Shown in pieces: positions 1 to 10,110 of a stretch of 64,000 nt of DNA; position 1 is the first letter of the stretch, and each line of letters begins with the position of its first letter. The position numbers and the translations under genes were made by a program. The DNA is from Globisporangium splendens (taxonomy: Eukaryota > Oomycota > Peronosporomycetes > Pythiales > Pythiaceae): NCBI GenBank assembly GCA_006386115.1, contig VFIW01000129.1, positions 51,095 to 115,094 on the forward strand, written 5' to 3'. Below the pieces are notes generated by a model. The model was not told where the DNA came from. It did not search any database and was given only the letters and a program-made list of their open reading frames with translations.

Positions 1-716
1 CGGTCGCGATGGCACGAGAACGTCATCCCCGCGCGCGGGTGCGGCAGCGGCGCCTTCACATCCGCCCTGGACCACGTGAACGTATTGGTGTCTAAAATAT
101 GAATATCGTTGAGGCGCTTTTGGCCGTCCCAGCCGCCAAACACGAGCACTTGTTCGCCGACAACTGCCGAGCTGTGGTTCGCTCTCGGGACGGGGATCTC
201 GCCCGTCGCGTGGATTTTGCGCCACTCCATGAGATCGATGTTGAGCGCATGCAGATCGTTCAGGTACTCGCGTCCATCGCCGCCTCGAAACAGCAGGATA
301 CTGCGCAAATGCGGCAGATAATCCGCTGTGTGCATGTTGCACGGACCGGGTCCGCTGCCTTTCACGCTCGGCTGGTGCCACTGCCATCGATCAAGATCGA
401 GCACATGGAGATCGTCGGCTGCGAGCGGGCCGCTACCGAGCCACCCGCCGATGATGAACACCTTGTTGTCGTCCGCAAGCGTGGCCGTGTGGCCGTTGCG
501 TCCCGCGGGCGGCGTCCCGCGCACGTCGCGCGACGGCACGAGCTCGCGCCATGTGTACGTGCGGCAGTCGAAGAGGTAGAGCTCGTTGTGGTTGCGTCGG
601 CCGTCGTAGCCGCCGAAGACGAGGATCTCGTGGCTCGAGATGACGGTGGCGCTGTGGTTCTTGATGGTGGGCGTCGTGCCCTGCACGGCCAGCGGCGTCC
701 AGCGCATGGGCGACAT
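1..716 (-). CDS. Kelch-repeat beta-propeller protein (5' part only)
   Basis: The minus strand is open from an ATG at 716 to the window edge, so only the N-terminal ~238 residues are present. The translation holds repeated kelch blades: glycine pairs followed by a conserved Trp about a dozen residues later. Clear blade signatures are VFGGYDGRRNHNELYLFD near residue 30, VFIIGGW near 85 and VLVFGGWDG near 195. Kelch propellers are protein-interaction scaffolds, often within ubiquitin ligases or signalling proteins. Whether a BTB or other effector domain follows cannot be seen. ATG 716 was chosen because it lies immediately before the first blade and no further in-frame ATG was found upstream. 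No intron is needed in the visible part. Confidence 0.85.
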   Translation of the reverse strand, partial: MSPMRWTPLAVQGTTPTIKNHSATVISSHEILVFGGYDGRRNHNELYLFDCRTYTWRELVPSRDVRGTPPAGRNGHTATLADDNKVFIIGGWLGSGPLAADDLHVLDLDRWQWHQPSVKGSGPGPCNMHTADYLPHLRSILLFRGGDGREYLNDLHALNIDLMEWRKIHATGEIPVPRANHSSAVVGEQVLVFGGWDGQKRLNDIHILDTNTFTWSRADVKAPLPHPRAGMTFSCHRD

Positions 717-1177
717 CTTCAGCGCCGAACTGCTAGTGATGTGACGCCGCAGTCGCGTCCTTCCTTTCCCCTGCTGTCAGTGTGACTGTGATGTTTTTTT
801 TTTCTATCGAAAGAATAACGACGGGAAACAGGACCATCACTCCTGCTGAAAAACCAACGTGTCTACGTGGACATGAGTAGCACAATATTCAACTCGGTTT
901 GATGGAAAACAGCACAAATTTGCACAATTATTGGCCGATTGTGGCACGTCGTGGGATCAAAAAGACAGAAAATGGCAATGCGGAATCAAGTGGGGGGTTT
1001 TGTTTCATGATTGCGCTAGCTATACCCGCATTCATAGACCGACAGTGAACACGTCAGGGCTCGCAGCATGTTGAAGTGGCACACTCGGTTCAACTCACGC
1101 ATGTTTCCCTTTCTTTTCCATACAACAGACACTAGACAGCAAAGACACGCTCTCTCTCTCTCTATGGGCATATTTCA
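717..1177. other. Intergenic gap between a divergent start and a convergent end
   Basis: This 461-base stretch holds the upstream region of the kelch gene and the 3' flank of the membrane-protein gene at 1178. It contains a T-run near 794-803 and a CT-dinucleotide run near 1150-1163. I see no further gene. Confidence 0.5.
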
Positions 1178-3829
1178 CTACAAGGCGACTTTGATGGTCG
1201 ATCGCGGCGAGAAGCTACTGCCCGCGGCGCTGTGGTAGGACGGCTCGCGGGAGGCGCGCGCCGCGGGAGGCGACACCACCATCGTCACGTACACGTTCGA
1301 GCCGCGTCCCGAAGACACCTGCGACGCCATGAGGTCGCACGACGACGACGTGGACGTGAGATCCCCCGAGTGCGCGTGGTCCGCGACGTCGATGCGCTCG
1401 ACGGGCGTCTGGAACTCGACCAATTCGGGTTCCAACTCGTCGTCGTCGTCATGGTCGTCGCGCTCGCGGTCGAAGCGCGTCGGGCGAGGGTGGAAGCTGC
1501 GCGCGCCAGCACCACCGCCGTTTTGTTTGTTCGTGTTGCGCTTTGCGAGCAGCCGCAGTGCGAGCGCGAACATGATCACGTGGCGCACAAACCACGCGAT
1601 GAGCACGATCGAGTTAAGGAAGATGAACGCGTTTGCGGCGCGGGAGCGCACGTCGCTCGACTGGTTCGTTACATCGAGGAACGCGAATGCGAGTGCGAAG
1701 TTTGCAATCTTGACCACGGACAACGTGAACGTGAAGAGGCCGACAGATAAGGTCACGAAGCCCGCCTGGAAGAACACAGCGCCGAGATACACGACTTGCA
1801 CAATGAGCACGAGTACGAGCATTGAAGTTGCAGAGGAGAGAATGTTTATGATCCCGATGAGAAAACCCGACGAGAGCTGCACTGCGACCACGACAACGAA
1901 AAACAACCGACGGCGGTACGTGTACGCAGCGTACAATGATCCCCAGAGCGCTTGATTCTTCACGTCTAAAAGCTCACGCTCGCTCTTGTGATACAACTCA
2001 CGAATCGCAACTGCTAATACGCCAAAGCAAACGACACCGAGGACAATGATCGCGAGGACAAGTGAGCCTACAGAGAATTTGTTGGCATCGATCTCCATCG
2101 CGATTTCAAACGAGGCAAAGAGGCTCATCGGGTATAATGCAAATAGCCAAATCAAGACGCAGAGACCCAGGAAGCGCAACGAGATCAGCCGGAGTCCGTA
2201 CACGTTGCTTGCTTGCGACGGGTCAATCACCGAGTAGTTGTCAATTGCATCGAATTTGTCGCTGTCCTCGGCTTTCCGCTTGGCAAACAACACGAGCGTG
2301 ACGTATACTGCGAAAAGTACGCCAAAGACGAGCAGAAACGCCAACGTGCACAAAAACAGCAAATTCGTTTCCTTGATGCCGATGCGATCCCCATATGCGA
2401 CGACACCCGTGAGAACGACTGAGTCAAGACGACGGCTTGTAACAGCACTATCGCCGTTGCTACGTTGGATAAGAAACAGCGACCACGAAAAGGCATCGGT
2501 GAAATCCCAGAGGAAGTACGGCGTGCGGACAAGGTTCAATTGCGAAAGCGACCCCATCTGCTGCAAGTAGCCGATGTACAACACAAACTCCCACGTGTTT
2601 GGGGACCAAAGCACTGCCGCGGACCAGTTCACGTTTGGGTCAAACGACACATAGTGAAGGAACAGAAGCAGCGCAACGGATATACCAGCAAACGTACAGG
2701 TGGTGAACCGTAATACATCGTGAAATGCCATGAAGCTCTTGGACATAGAAACTGCGTTCACAGGGTTCGCTCGCGTGTTCCCGCCAATGACGTTCTCTTC
2801 TTTCGTGGTCGTCACTTGCGTCTCCATGCTTCCCGATCGGTCTTCCTGGACGATAGGCGTATCTGCTTTGTCGCCACGAGTGTATTTCTTGGTCACGTCA
2901 TCGTCGCGTGCGATGTCGAAGATCAAGTTTGGCTTTGGTGTGGTCGTAGGAGTTGGAGTTTGAGTTGTCGGAACGGGTTCTGTTGGCGTAGGATTAACTT
3001 GAGTTGTTGGAATGGGGACACTTGGCGCGTTATCCCATTTAATAGGTGGGTCTGTCTTTGTCGACGATGGAGCTGGTGACGATGATGGCTCGTTTGGTGA
3101 AGGACTGGGTTCTAGAGTTGATTCAGAGGACGATGGTGTGGGTGTTCGCGTCGGCGTTGGACTCGGCTCTGGAGTTGGTGAGTCTGTCCGATTTCCTGGG
3201 ATGGTCGGAACAGGATCCGCTGTGGTTGGCGTTGGTACCGGGCTGGAGCTGGTTGGAGTTGGCGTCGTGATGACTACGCCGTCAGATGAACCCGCAGTTG
3301 GAGTTATTGCGACAGGCGCTGGACTCGATGGAGGAAGCGTTGCAGGATGATTGGGTGTTGGACTGGGCACGTTGGTCGTTGGATTAATTGCAGAAGTGTC
3401 CACGGAAAGGCTTCCAGATACAGCCACTTGCGGGTCGTCCATCGATCGCACTTGATCCGCGCCTGAACTCGTTTTCGGAGCATCGTCACCAGCGTTTAAG
3501 GTTGGTGTCACCGACGCATTGCTGGAATCGTCCACACTCCGTAGCTCTTCTTTCGAGTCCAGAGCACCCGACGTGCTGCTACCAGCAGTGACTGTCGGCA
3601 CAATTGTGGTGGCTCCCGATGCCTCGACATGCGGGAACCCAGCGTCTTCCTGACGCAGAATCAAACCCGTCGTCGTGCCCGACGAAGAAGAGCCCGTCGC
3701 CAGTAGAGCATTGCTGCTGCTGTTGTCTGCGTTCGCTAACGGCGCCGCCGCTGCGGTGCTTGGGGTCACTGCGACGACGGCAGCCACCCCTACAGCGAGC
3801 CACGCGATGTGCTTCGTCAGGTGCACCAT
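1178..3829 (-). CDS. TRP-like/FLC-type polytopic membrane protein with Ser/Thr/Pro-rich ectodomain
   Basis: Single-exon reading frame of 883 residues. Residues 1-28 form a signal peptide (LAVGVAAVVAVTP core ending in alanines). Residues ~30-330 are an extracellular stalk dominated by Ser, Thr and Pro (PTPTPSSSE-type stretches), a likely O-glycosylated mucin-like region. From about residue 370 there are roughly nine hydrophobic spans separated by short loops. The WGSLYAAYTYRRRLFFVVV stretch and the preceding WSLFL segment recall the TRP-like FLC family of fungi (flavin carrier/calcium-linked membrane proteins). That assignment is from pattern memory, not a search. The cytosolic tail is charged and ends in Ser/Arg-rich sequence. 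It is probably a plasma-membrane or ER protein; the substrate is unknown. Confidence 0.6.
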   Translation of the reverse strand: MVHLTKHIAWLAVGVAAVVAVTPSTAAAAPLANADNSSSNALLATGSSSSGTTTGLILRQEDAGFPHVEASGATTIVPTVTAGSSTSGALDSKEELRSVDDSSNASVTPTLNAGDDAPKTSSGADQVRSMDDPQVAVSGSLSVDTSAINPTTNVPSPTPNHPATLPPSSPAPVAITPTAGSSDGVVITTPTPTSSSPVPTPTTADPVPTIPGNRTDSPTPEPSPTPTRTPTPSSSESTLEPSPSPNEPSSSPAPSSTKTDPPIKWDNAPSVPIPTTQVNPTPTEPVPTTQTPTPTTTPKPNLIFDIARDDDVTKKYTRGDKADTPIVQEDRSGSMETQVTTTKEENVIGGNTRANPVNAVSMSKSFMAFHDVLRFTTCTFAGISVALLLFLHYVSFDPNVNWSAAVLWSPNTWEFVLYIGYLQQMGSLSQLNLVRTPYFLWDFTDAFSWSLFLIQRSNGDSAVTSRRLDSVVLTGVVAYGDRIGIKETNLLFLCTLAFLLVFGVLFAVYVTLVLFAKRKAEDSDKFDAIDNYSVIDPSQASNVYGLRLISLRFLGLCVLIWLFALYPMSLFASFEIAMEIDANKFSVGSLVLAIIVLGVVCFGVLAVAIRELYHKSERELLDVKNQALWGSLYAAYTYRRRLFFVVVVAVQLSSGFLIGIINILSSATSMLVLVLIVQVVYLGAVFFQAGFVTLSVGLFTFTLSVVKIANFALAFAFLDVTNQSSDVRSRAANAFIFLNSIVLIAWFVRHVIMFALALRLLAKRNTNKQNGGGAGARSFHPRPTRFDRERDDHDDDDELEPELVEFQTPVERIDVADHAHSGDLTSTSSSCDLMASQVSSGRGSNVYVTMVVSPPAARASREPSYHSAAGSSFSPRSTIKVAL

Positions 3830-5697
3830 CGTGTCCAGCGTCGAGTATTCACTGCAGTCTCGCGGTGCTCGCGAGCGGCTAGAAGAAGCCTCTGTGGCGT
3901 TCGCTATTCAACCTCTGCGTCGTTACGCCGATGGGTGTGACTGGATGTCGCACCGACCAAGCCGTCGAAGAAAGCACGAAGAAAAAAAAAAGAAACGTGA
4001 GGCACAGGCAGGGATACAACACGATATTCGCGTATCCGGCACGAACGATGTAAGACGCGCTGTGAGTGCCCATCGACCCCGACCGAGTTCGAAATGCTGC
4101 AAGAGTAAAGGCAGTCGCTCGCGAGTGAACCCACGGCACCCAGCTGTGGTTTGTAACAAAACCAGATGGAGTGGCGACCACAAAGTCGCAGCGAGTACGA
4201 CCGATGATTGGTTCATATTGGCGCATTCCGTAGCAGTAGCACATTTGCAACCTGGGTGGGTGTGCTTCCTGACAGAGCGAGTGTGGCATGTGGCTCGCGT
4301 GTGGTCTGGTGCAAACTGCTCGTGACTTTGGTGGTTTCGCGAGACTCGCGGATCATGAGTTTGGGAAGCAGCATGGAACGCTTCAAGTTGCAAGCGCTCT
4401 ATTCCATTTCTTCCTGCTGAGGATGAAAGAGGCATGGAGCATATATTTCTGTAAATTCATACGATGGTTACTTTTATCAAACAATGTATGAGAATCTATG
4501 TTTCATATGATCCGAGTACCTCTAATAATACATCAATGGTTTCAAATGATAGTTGAAGAAGTTGCTTTGTGGGTTCCGGATTCTGAATTGACAATTCGAC
4601 AACGCAGTGACTCACATCGGGACTTTTCTGGCCATTTGCCATGAAACCCAGCACCATTCACCTTTAATAACGTATATACAGCGCAATAAGCAAAATAACA
4701 AAGCTGTAGAGTATTCTACATTGCTGTCTGTCAAACTAATTCACTAAAAAGACAACAGCTGTTAAAAAGAGGAAATAATAGGCGCGGACTGAATCGTAAT
4801 CTATTCAGCGCCGTCAACTCAACTCGGGCTTGCTGGTTTGTAAAAATGGCCCACGATTTACTAAAAAAAAACGTTCGAAAGGTTATTGTTGTTGACGAGC
4901 GTGCGGTGATCAGACCCTGGCAGCCACTCGGCTGGCCTGGTCTGGAAGACCCACCCACCCATTCCCTCACCTGAGCGCAGGTCAGGGGTTCTTCTGTGCC
5001 GTCATACCTGCAGTCTGGTCCATCTTCTGCGAACAATGTTCAGCGCCATATAGATAGATAGAGTCGTTTGTTTAAGGCTTTTCGAATCACAAACGCGACT
5101 GAAATCACACACAGACCAGGCTGTGATTTCAGCCGCGTGTGTGATTCTAAATGCCCTGCAAATGGACTCTTTTATTCATATCTGGTTCCCCACTGTGTTT
5201 TTGCAATGTGTCTTGTTGAATATAAGTAATACGGTATTTACATGTTGCTGTCTCGATGCACAGTCTTGTTCGGATATAAGGAGAAAGGTATATGCTGGTT
5301 GACGTCTTGTATATAAACGCTACGGTACTATTGTGCTCTTTTTTTTGTCGTGGTGCTTGGTGTCCGAACAAAATAGAGGAAACAAACACAAAGCGGATGC
5401 ATGTCCACCTAGGCATCCCAAATAATAAACAAAAAAAACTGCAATGTGGAAATGAAAGAGACAAAACGCAGAAGAGCAACAGCGAGAGATGCTCGCTGCA
5501 TAGTCACATTGCTGCGCGTATCACCGTGCAGCTCGTTGGATAATGAACTTGGTGTATTTTTCTCTGCAATGCATGTGCCAATCCCTGCCTTCTGGCAATG
5601 CGTGTTGCATCTGTGTCTCGTCTCCGATAGCATATATTACAGCAGCTCCTTACGAGGCCGGTTTGACGATCGCCGCTGTGGGGGAGGACGTCTTCAC
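3830..5697. other. Long intergenic region without a convincing gene
   Basis: 1.87 kb between two minus-strand genes. Open frames here (for example near 3879-4435) are short, overlap one another and lack domain-like sequence. There is an ATTGG (inverted CCAAT) box at 4207-4211. From about 4440 to 5500 the sequence becomes AT-rich, with runs of A and T, as expected of untranscribed spacer and UTR. Confidence 0.5.
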
Positions 5698-7410
5698 TTA
5701 CTTCGTGCTGCTGAGTCGCGTCGCTGTGGTCGACTCGTCCACATCGCTGCTTTCTCCACGTGTGGCTCCCGTCGGTTGCTTCCCGGACACACACCGCTCG
5801 CTCGCGGTGGTCTGCGACGACCGCTTCGACATCACGGCGTGCAAGCGGAACAACTTTGGCACAAACATAAATACCATCACCAGCAGCGTACAGAACAAGA
5901 GTGTGAACGCGAGAAAGACGTAGGACGCTGCGGCAGCCATCTCGACGAGGTACGCGAGCGGCATGATCACCAAGCTCCCAAAGAGCACGACCATGGCGGA
6001 CGTAAAGATCCACATCGATTCCTGGAAGTCGCTTGAGACGTTGCAGACCAGGAACGACACGTAGATGCCCATGAACAGCAAGATCGCTTTCCAGAAGATC
6101 AGTAGTGTGCTGAAGATGATGCTCGACGATTCGCATCGCACTCTATCGATCTCGCCGTGGAACTCGTGCGCCTGCTCGATCGTGGTCGTCGGTGTCGGGA
6201 AGTCTGTCGCGTACCACACGACAAAGGTCACGACGTCCACCGAGAAAAACACGAGAATGAACTTGGCCATCACGAGCAGCGACACCTTGACACTCTTCAT
6301 GGCGCTTTTCATAAACACGCGGTACACGCGCAGGGATGTCACGAAAAGTGCGATAAAGATCGTCGTGAACCCTGTCGAGATCGCCACTGGCCGCTGTCCA
6401 CAGAGCACTCGGCTCGGTTTCCCAGCGTACACGACAGATGCAATGCACACCACGACGCCACCAACGAGCATGAGTTCGAGCAACTCGTACTGCGAACGCT
6501 TGATGATCGGCACGTCGCGGTTCCGGAAGACAAAGACCATCCCGGCGAGCAGTATGATCGCGATGGTGTGCGCGATGATGAGGACCACGAAAAACACGGG
6601 CGAACTGCTCGGCATGTACTAGCAGTCGATTGTGACGGACGCCGGCAAAGCGACGCCGTCGATGCACTCAGCGGACAACGCGGGTTCCTCTGGATCGGCA
6701 ATCAGCCAGAAGAACGTCACGATACGTTTCGCATCTCGATCGCAGGCTGAGATGTTGTACGTGTAGAACGACGCGTCGCACGTCGGCTTCACATCGATCC
6801 ACGGCATCCATCGGCGATCGTCTTCGAGGATCCAGGCACACGTGCGACTCGTGACAATCGCGGCCGGAAGATTGGGCACGCCGCCGCCACACTCGAATGG
6901 CTGCGACGCGTTCTCCGGGTGCGGCGCGTTCCATTCAAACGCCATCGTTCGTGTGTCGCTATCGTTCGCGCACCCCGAGACCGTGTACTTTGTATGCATC
7001 GACAGGTCGCACAGCGGAAGCCGATCAAGCCAATGCCACCAGGTCTCGTAATTGACCTTCAGCCAATTGCACGCAGCTCGGAACTCTGGATCGGGTTCGT
7101 TCGCATCGGTCGATGTGTCAAAGTAAAGACGGATGAGGTCATTGACGATGAGGTCTGAGAGCGCGAATTTTGAGAGGAACTGTCCAATCGGTTGGCTCTC
7201 CTGCAGCCTCAAGGACGCGCACTTGTTGATTTTCGTCGGTGGGATGTCGACTCGCACCAGGTTCGTCGTCGGCTCACCGAAACCGTTTTCGCCAAAAGTG
7301 TCCGTGGCCTGGACGACTTGCTCTGGCGACGAGTACGGCAGAAACACACGCTGGAACAACGCGGTATGACGCACGAGAAACAAATCGGGCATGTAATGAT
7401 AGAACAGCAA

Positions 7411-7424
7411 GGGTCACCCTTGCT
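7411..7424. repeat. Target-site duplication, left copy
   Basis: gggtcacccttgct, identical to 8953-8966. It lies at the 3' end of the minus-strand LINE and contains one of the in-frame stops of the host gene. Confidence 0.85.
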
Positions 7425-8952
7425 TTATCTTTATAAGGTGAGGTATATTTAGGTTCATCGTCGTGACCTACAATATCCATTCTCCTACCTAATCTTCATT
7501 GCGAATTTCATCTAGGAGTGTAAATGTGTCTACAGTGCGGATTGCACTAGATCACTTCTAACTGCTAAATAATCTCTGACCAGGATGGCATGTTCTCTTG
7601 GTCCTACGTGAGGCTGCCTTGTGTTGTCCAATGACCTTGGGTCTTCCGAACTTCGCATAAGCCAATGCATGACGTCGTTGTCAAGATCCTGGGTGAGATT
7701 GTTGAAAGCAGCTCTTTGAGTTGGGAAGTGAACCTGCGTTGAGGTTCTGGTGTCCATGGCTAGGTTGGCGGCTGAGTCCGCCATCTTGTTGAAGGCACGG
7801 TAGTGATGGTACCATCCTCGGATGTCGATGCAATCCGCGAGTCGTCGACTTGTCTGGTATAAACGTGCCAATCGGTGCTGTCGAGGGGACCGATGCATTC
7901 TCTGTTGGGAGATAATGAGTGCACTGTCTCCAATCACGTACAACGGTTCGAAGTGACTGCGTTGGGCTTCTCGGAGTCCATGTATGAGACCCCAGTACTC
8001 GGCAAAGTTGTTGGTCGTGTCCTTCCTGCTATACGCCATGCTGGCGACCCAAATTAAACTGGCTGTGTGCGAGTCCTTATGGACACGCACGATAATGGAT
8101 CCAGTCCCTCCTGGTCCTGGATTGCCGCGTGATCCACCATCGAAAAACAACAGGTAAACGCCGCGAGTATCACTTGGAGTCAAGGGGATGGCGTCGGTTT
8201 GGCTGAGAAAGCAGTCGACATATGCCTTGAGAACTGCTGCAACGTGTGACCGTCCGAGTCTCCAGCTTGCGCTTCAGCGAGTCGTGTGAGGTTTCGCATT
8301 CCTGCCTCTAATCTGGTCATCATGATCGCCATCTCAGCAGTCGATTCGATTGGATCCGAATCCATGCGTCGCAGATGCGCACACCAAATGGCTTGTATGA
8401 GCGACGCGCTCATATATCGTCACAGCATGTGTGCGACGGAATAGAGGTGATCTTGGAGATGCTCATTGGAGAACTTGTGTCCAATAATGTGTCTCTTGAT
8501 CGTGGTCCATGCACGCCTTGGAGTATCTGGTAGATCCAGACTGAAGATCCAGATTGCGGGGTCGTGACCAGGAGTGATTCTGATCTTCGCCCATAGCGCA
8601 TAAAAGTAGTTCCACACGAGTTTGGCTTTCGGACACTCCCAGAGTAGATGTTGAACAGAAGATTGGACAACTTGGGAACATTCGGGATTCGAGCAGGATA
8701 GATCAGCTTTCTCATAGTTCCACATGGAGAGTCGGTTGGCTTTCAGCCGGAGAAGAGTCTGAGCCGTATAAGCAGTAATCCCTGGGATGTTGTGTAATTC
8801 GCTCCATTGGATTAATTGCAGTCCTGGCCACAGAGATCCTGCTGTATGGACAGCTTTGTTGACTGCTGCATCTCGAGTATCTTTGCCAATTTGTGTCCTC
8901 GTTGCTGCAACTTGTTGCCGATAGAAAGATCTGGTCGTATTGTATCGTCCGT
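7425..8952 (-). mobile_element. 5'-truncated LINE (non-LTR retrotransposon) inserted in the receptor gene
   Basis: The insert carries only the 3' end of a LINE ORF2. A zf-RVT-like zinc knuckle lies near 8620-8720 (CSNPECSQ, H and C ligands, then LLWECPKAKLVWNYF), and an RNase H domain at 8183-7530 begins LLFFDGGSRGNPGPGG. Endonuclease and reverse transcriptase are missing. The frame is itself broken by a TGA at 8420-8422 and a shift near 8183. The 3' end is A/T-rich (a TATAAAGATAAAG-type tail on the minus strand). The 14-base sequence gggtcacccttgct flanks it at 7411-7424 and 8953-8966, a target-site duplication that shows target-primed integration. It is a dead copy. Confidence 0.85.
7530..8183 (-). 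pseudogene. RNase H fragment of the LINE
   Basis: 217 residues. The catalytic pattern is visible: the first Asp in FFDGGSRGNPG, the Glu in NNFAEYWGL, the Asp in VIGDSALII and a late Asp in NKMADSAANLA. This matches the retroelement RNase H family, which removes RNA from the cDNA hybrid. It is cut off from the upstream zinc-knuckle part of the element by a frameshift near 8183. There is no reason to think it is expressed as an independent gene. Confidence 0.75.
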
Positions 8953-8966
8953 GGGTCACCCTTGCT
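8953..8966. repeat. Target-site duplication, right copy
   Basis: gggtcacccttgct, identical to 7411-7424. It marks the 5' truncation point of the LINE. Confidence 0.85.
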
Positions 8967-10110
8967 GCTGCGCCGCGAGCGCTTACTTTTCGAGCCCACC
9001 ATAGCCAAGAAAGCAGAAATACGTCGGGATGTCGAGGTTTGCGATCGCGGCCTGGAGATACCCTGGGTCGTATGAATCGTGCATCATCACGACCATGCAC
9101 TCACCGCCCATGGCCTCCCGCAAAGTGCAAACATATGATCTGGAGCATTGGTTCTCACACCCAAAGCTATTGTCCGCGCAGCCACCTTTCTTGATCGGGT
9201 AGTACGCCGGGTTGCTCGTGAACTTGGCGTACGAGAGCGCATCAATGAGCGCATCGTTCTTGACGTAGTCCTTCCAGAAATCCGCATAAAACGTGGACGG
9301 ATAGAGTGACGTATTGACTCCACCTTTTACGAAATTGGTCGTCGTGTAAATACCCGAGTACCCGAGATAACCCGTGGCGCCAGCGACGTACGAATCGTTC
9401 GCGAACACTGCAAGCCCGCGCTCTCGCGCCGCGAGCGTCCATACATCGAAGTTGACGTGGGTCGGCGTGCAAACACCGGAGCGCACCGACGACATGCGCT
9501 CAGTTGCACGGTCCCCGGAGCCAATCAAGTAAAACGCGACATGGTACCCGTACTACGTGGCATTTTGGAGCAAAGAAAGAAGCATCGTCGTGAGTAAACC
9601 ATTGCTGATAGAATACAGTCCGTGTCCTCAAAGGCAAGGGAGAAAATAAACTGCTGCATACCACTTCGGCTGCGAGAATCGAAAACACGAGGCTCGCGAT
9701 CGTGTGCGTGTTCCAGCCACTGAGCTCGACAATGAGCGAGCCATTGATGACGCCTTTGTTGGTGACTTCGCCGTTTGCATCTACTTGAGCATCGGCGCCG
9801 TAGATGGCCGCACCGCTCGGGATGCACTCGTCCGCGTAGACACTCGCGGGTTGTGTGCGTGGATCTGCAACCTACGAAATCAACAAATATATCGCATGCA
9901 TTACAAAGAGAATCAGCAGGTATAGACGAGCGCCAACGAACCTTAAAACGCGTATAAGCCATCGCTGGCTGGAGAAATGAATGCACGAGACGCCCGAGCG
10001 AGTCGCGGTCGTTTCGAGAGACGCCCAATTTGGCTCCCATGCTCGTGACCCATTCCTCGTCGAGGCAAGTACCAAGAAAATGATTCGGCGCGTATGCAGC
10101 CGTCTGTGCA

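Larger units (their letters stand above)
5698..10110 (-). pseudogene. Class C-like 7TM receptor with periplasmic-binding-like ectodomain, broken
   Basis: Recognisable pieces run right to left. An exon at ~10110-9942 (start unresolved) contains a GTCLDEEWV stretch. A GTTCGT..TTTCGTAG intron and exon 9871-9662 (NGSLIVELSGWN) follow. After a second intron, the frame from 9552 encodes a substrate-binding-like domain. A LINE then interrupts the gene, and coding sequence resumes at 7410 in the same frame once the insertion is removed. Residues from 6615 to 5698 give seven hydrophobic spans like the 7tm_3 (GABA-B/mGluR) class plus a Ser/Thr-rich tail. Three in-frame stops break it: TAA at 8983-8985, TGA at 8956-8958 (repeated in the duplicated target at 7414-7416) and TAG at 6619-6621. 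Each is one C-to-T change from Gln or Arg codons. Such receptors presumably sensed extracellular nutrients. The N-terminal signal sequence was not found. Confidence 0.75.

Noticed and set aside
99..785. 228-codon plus-strand frame
   Set aside because: Antisense shadow of the kelch gene; low-complexity Arg/Ala/Val translation.
4207..5500. Gene in the 3.8-5.7 kb gap
   Set aside because: Only short overlapping frames without conserved pattern or consistent splice sites.
8978..8985. GTAAGC splice donor that could hide the TAA and the LINE in an intron
   Set aside because: Removing the LINE leaves only ~30 bases before in-frame coding sequence resumes, and the nearby AG sites give the wrong phase.
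9872..9874. In-frame TAG counted as a fourth receptor stop
   Set aside because: It is the end of a TTTCGTAG acceptor; a GTTCGT donor at 9941 joins in phase.
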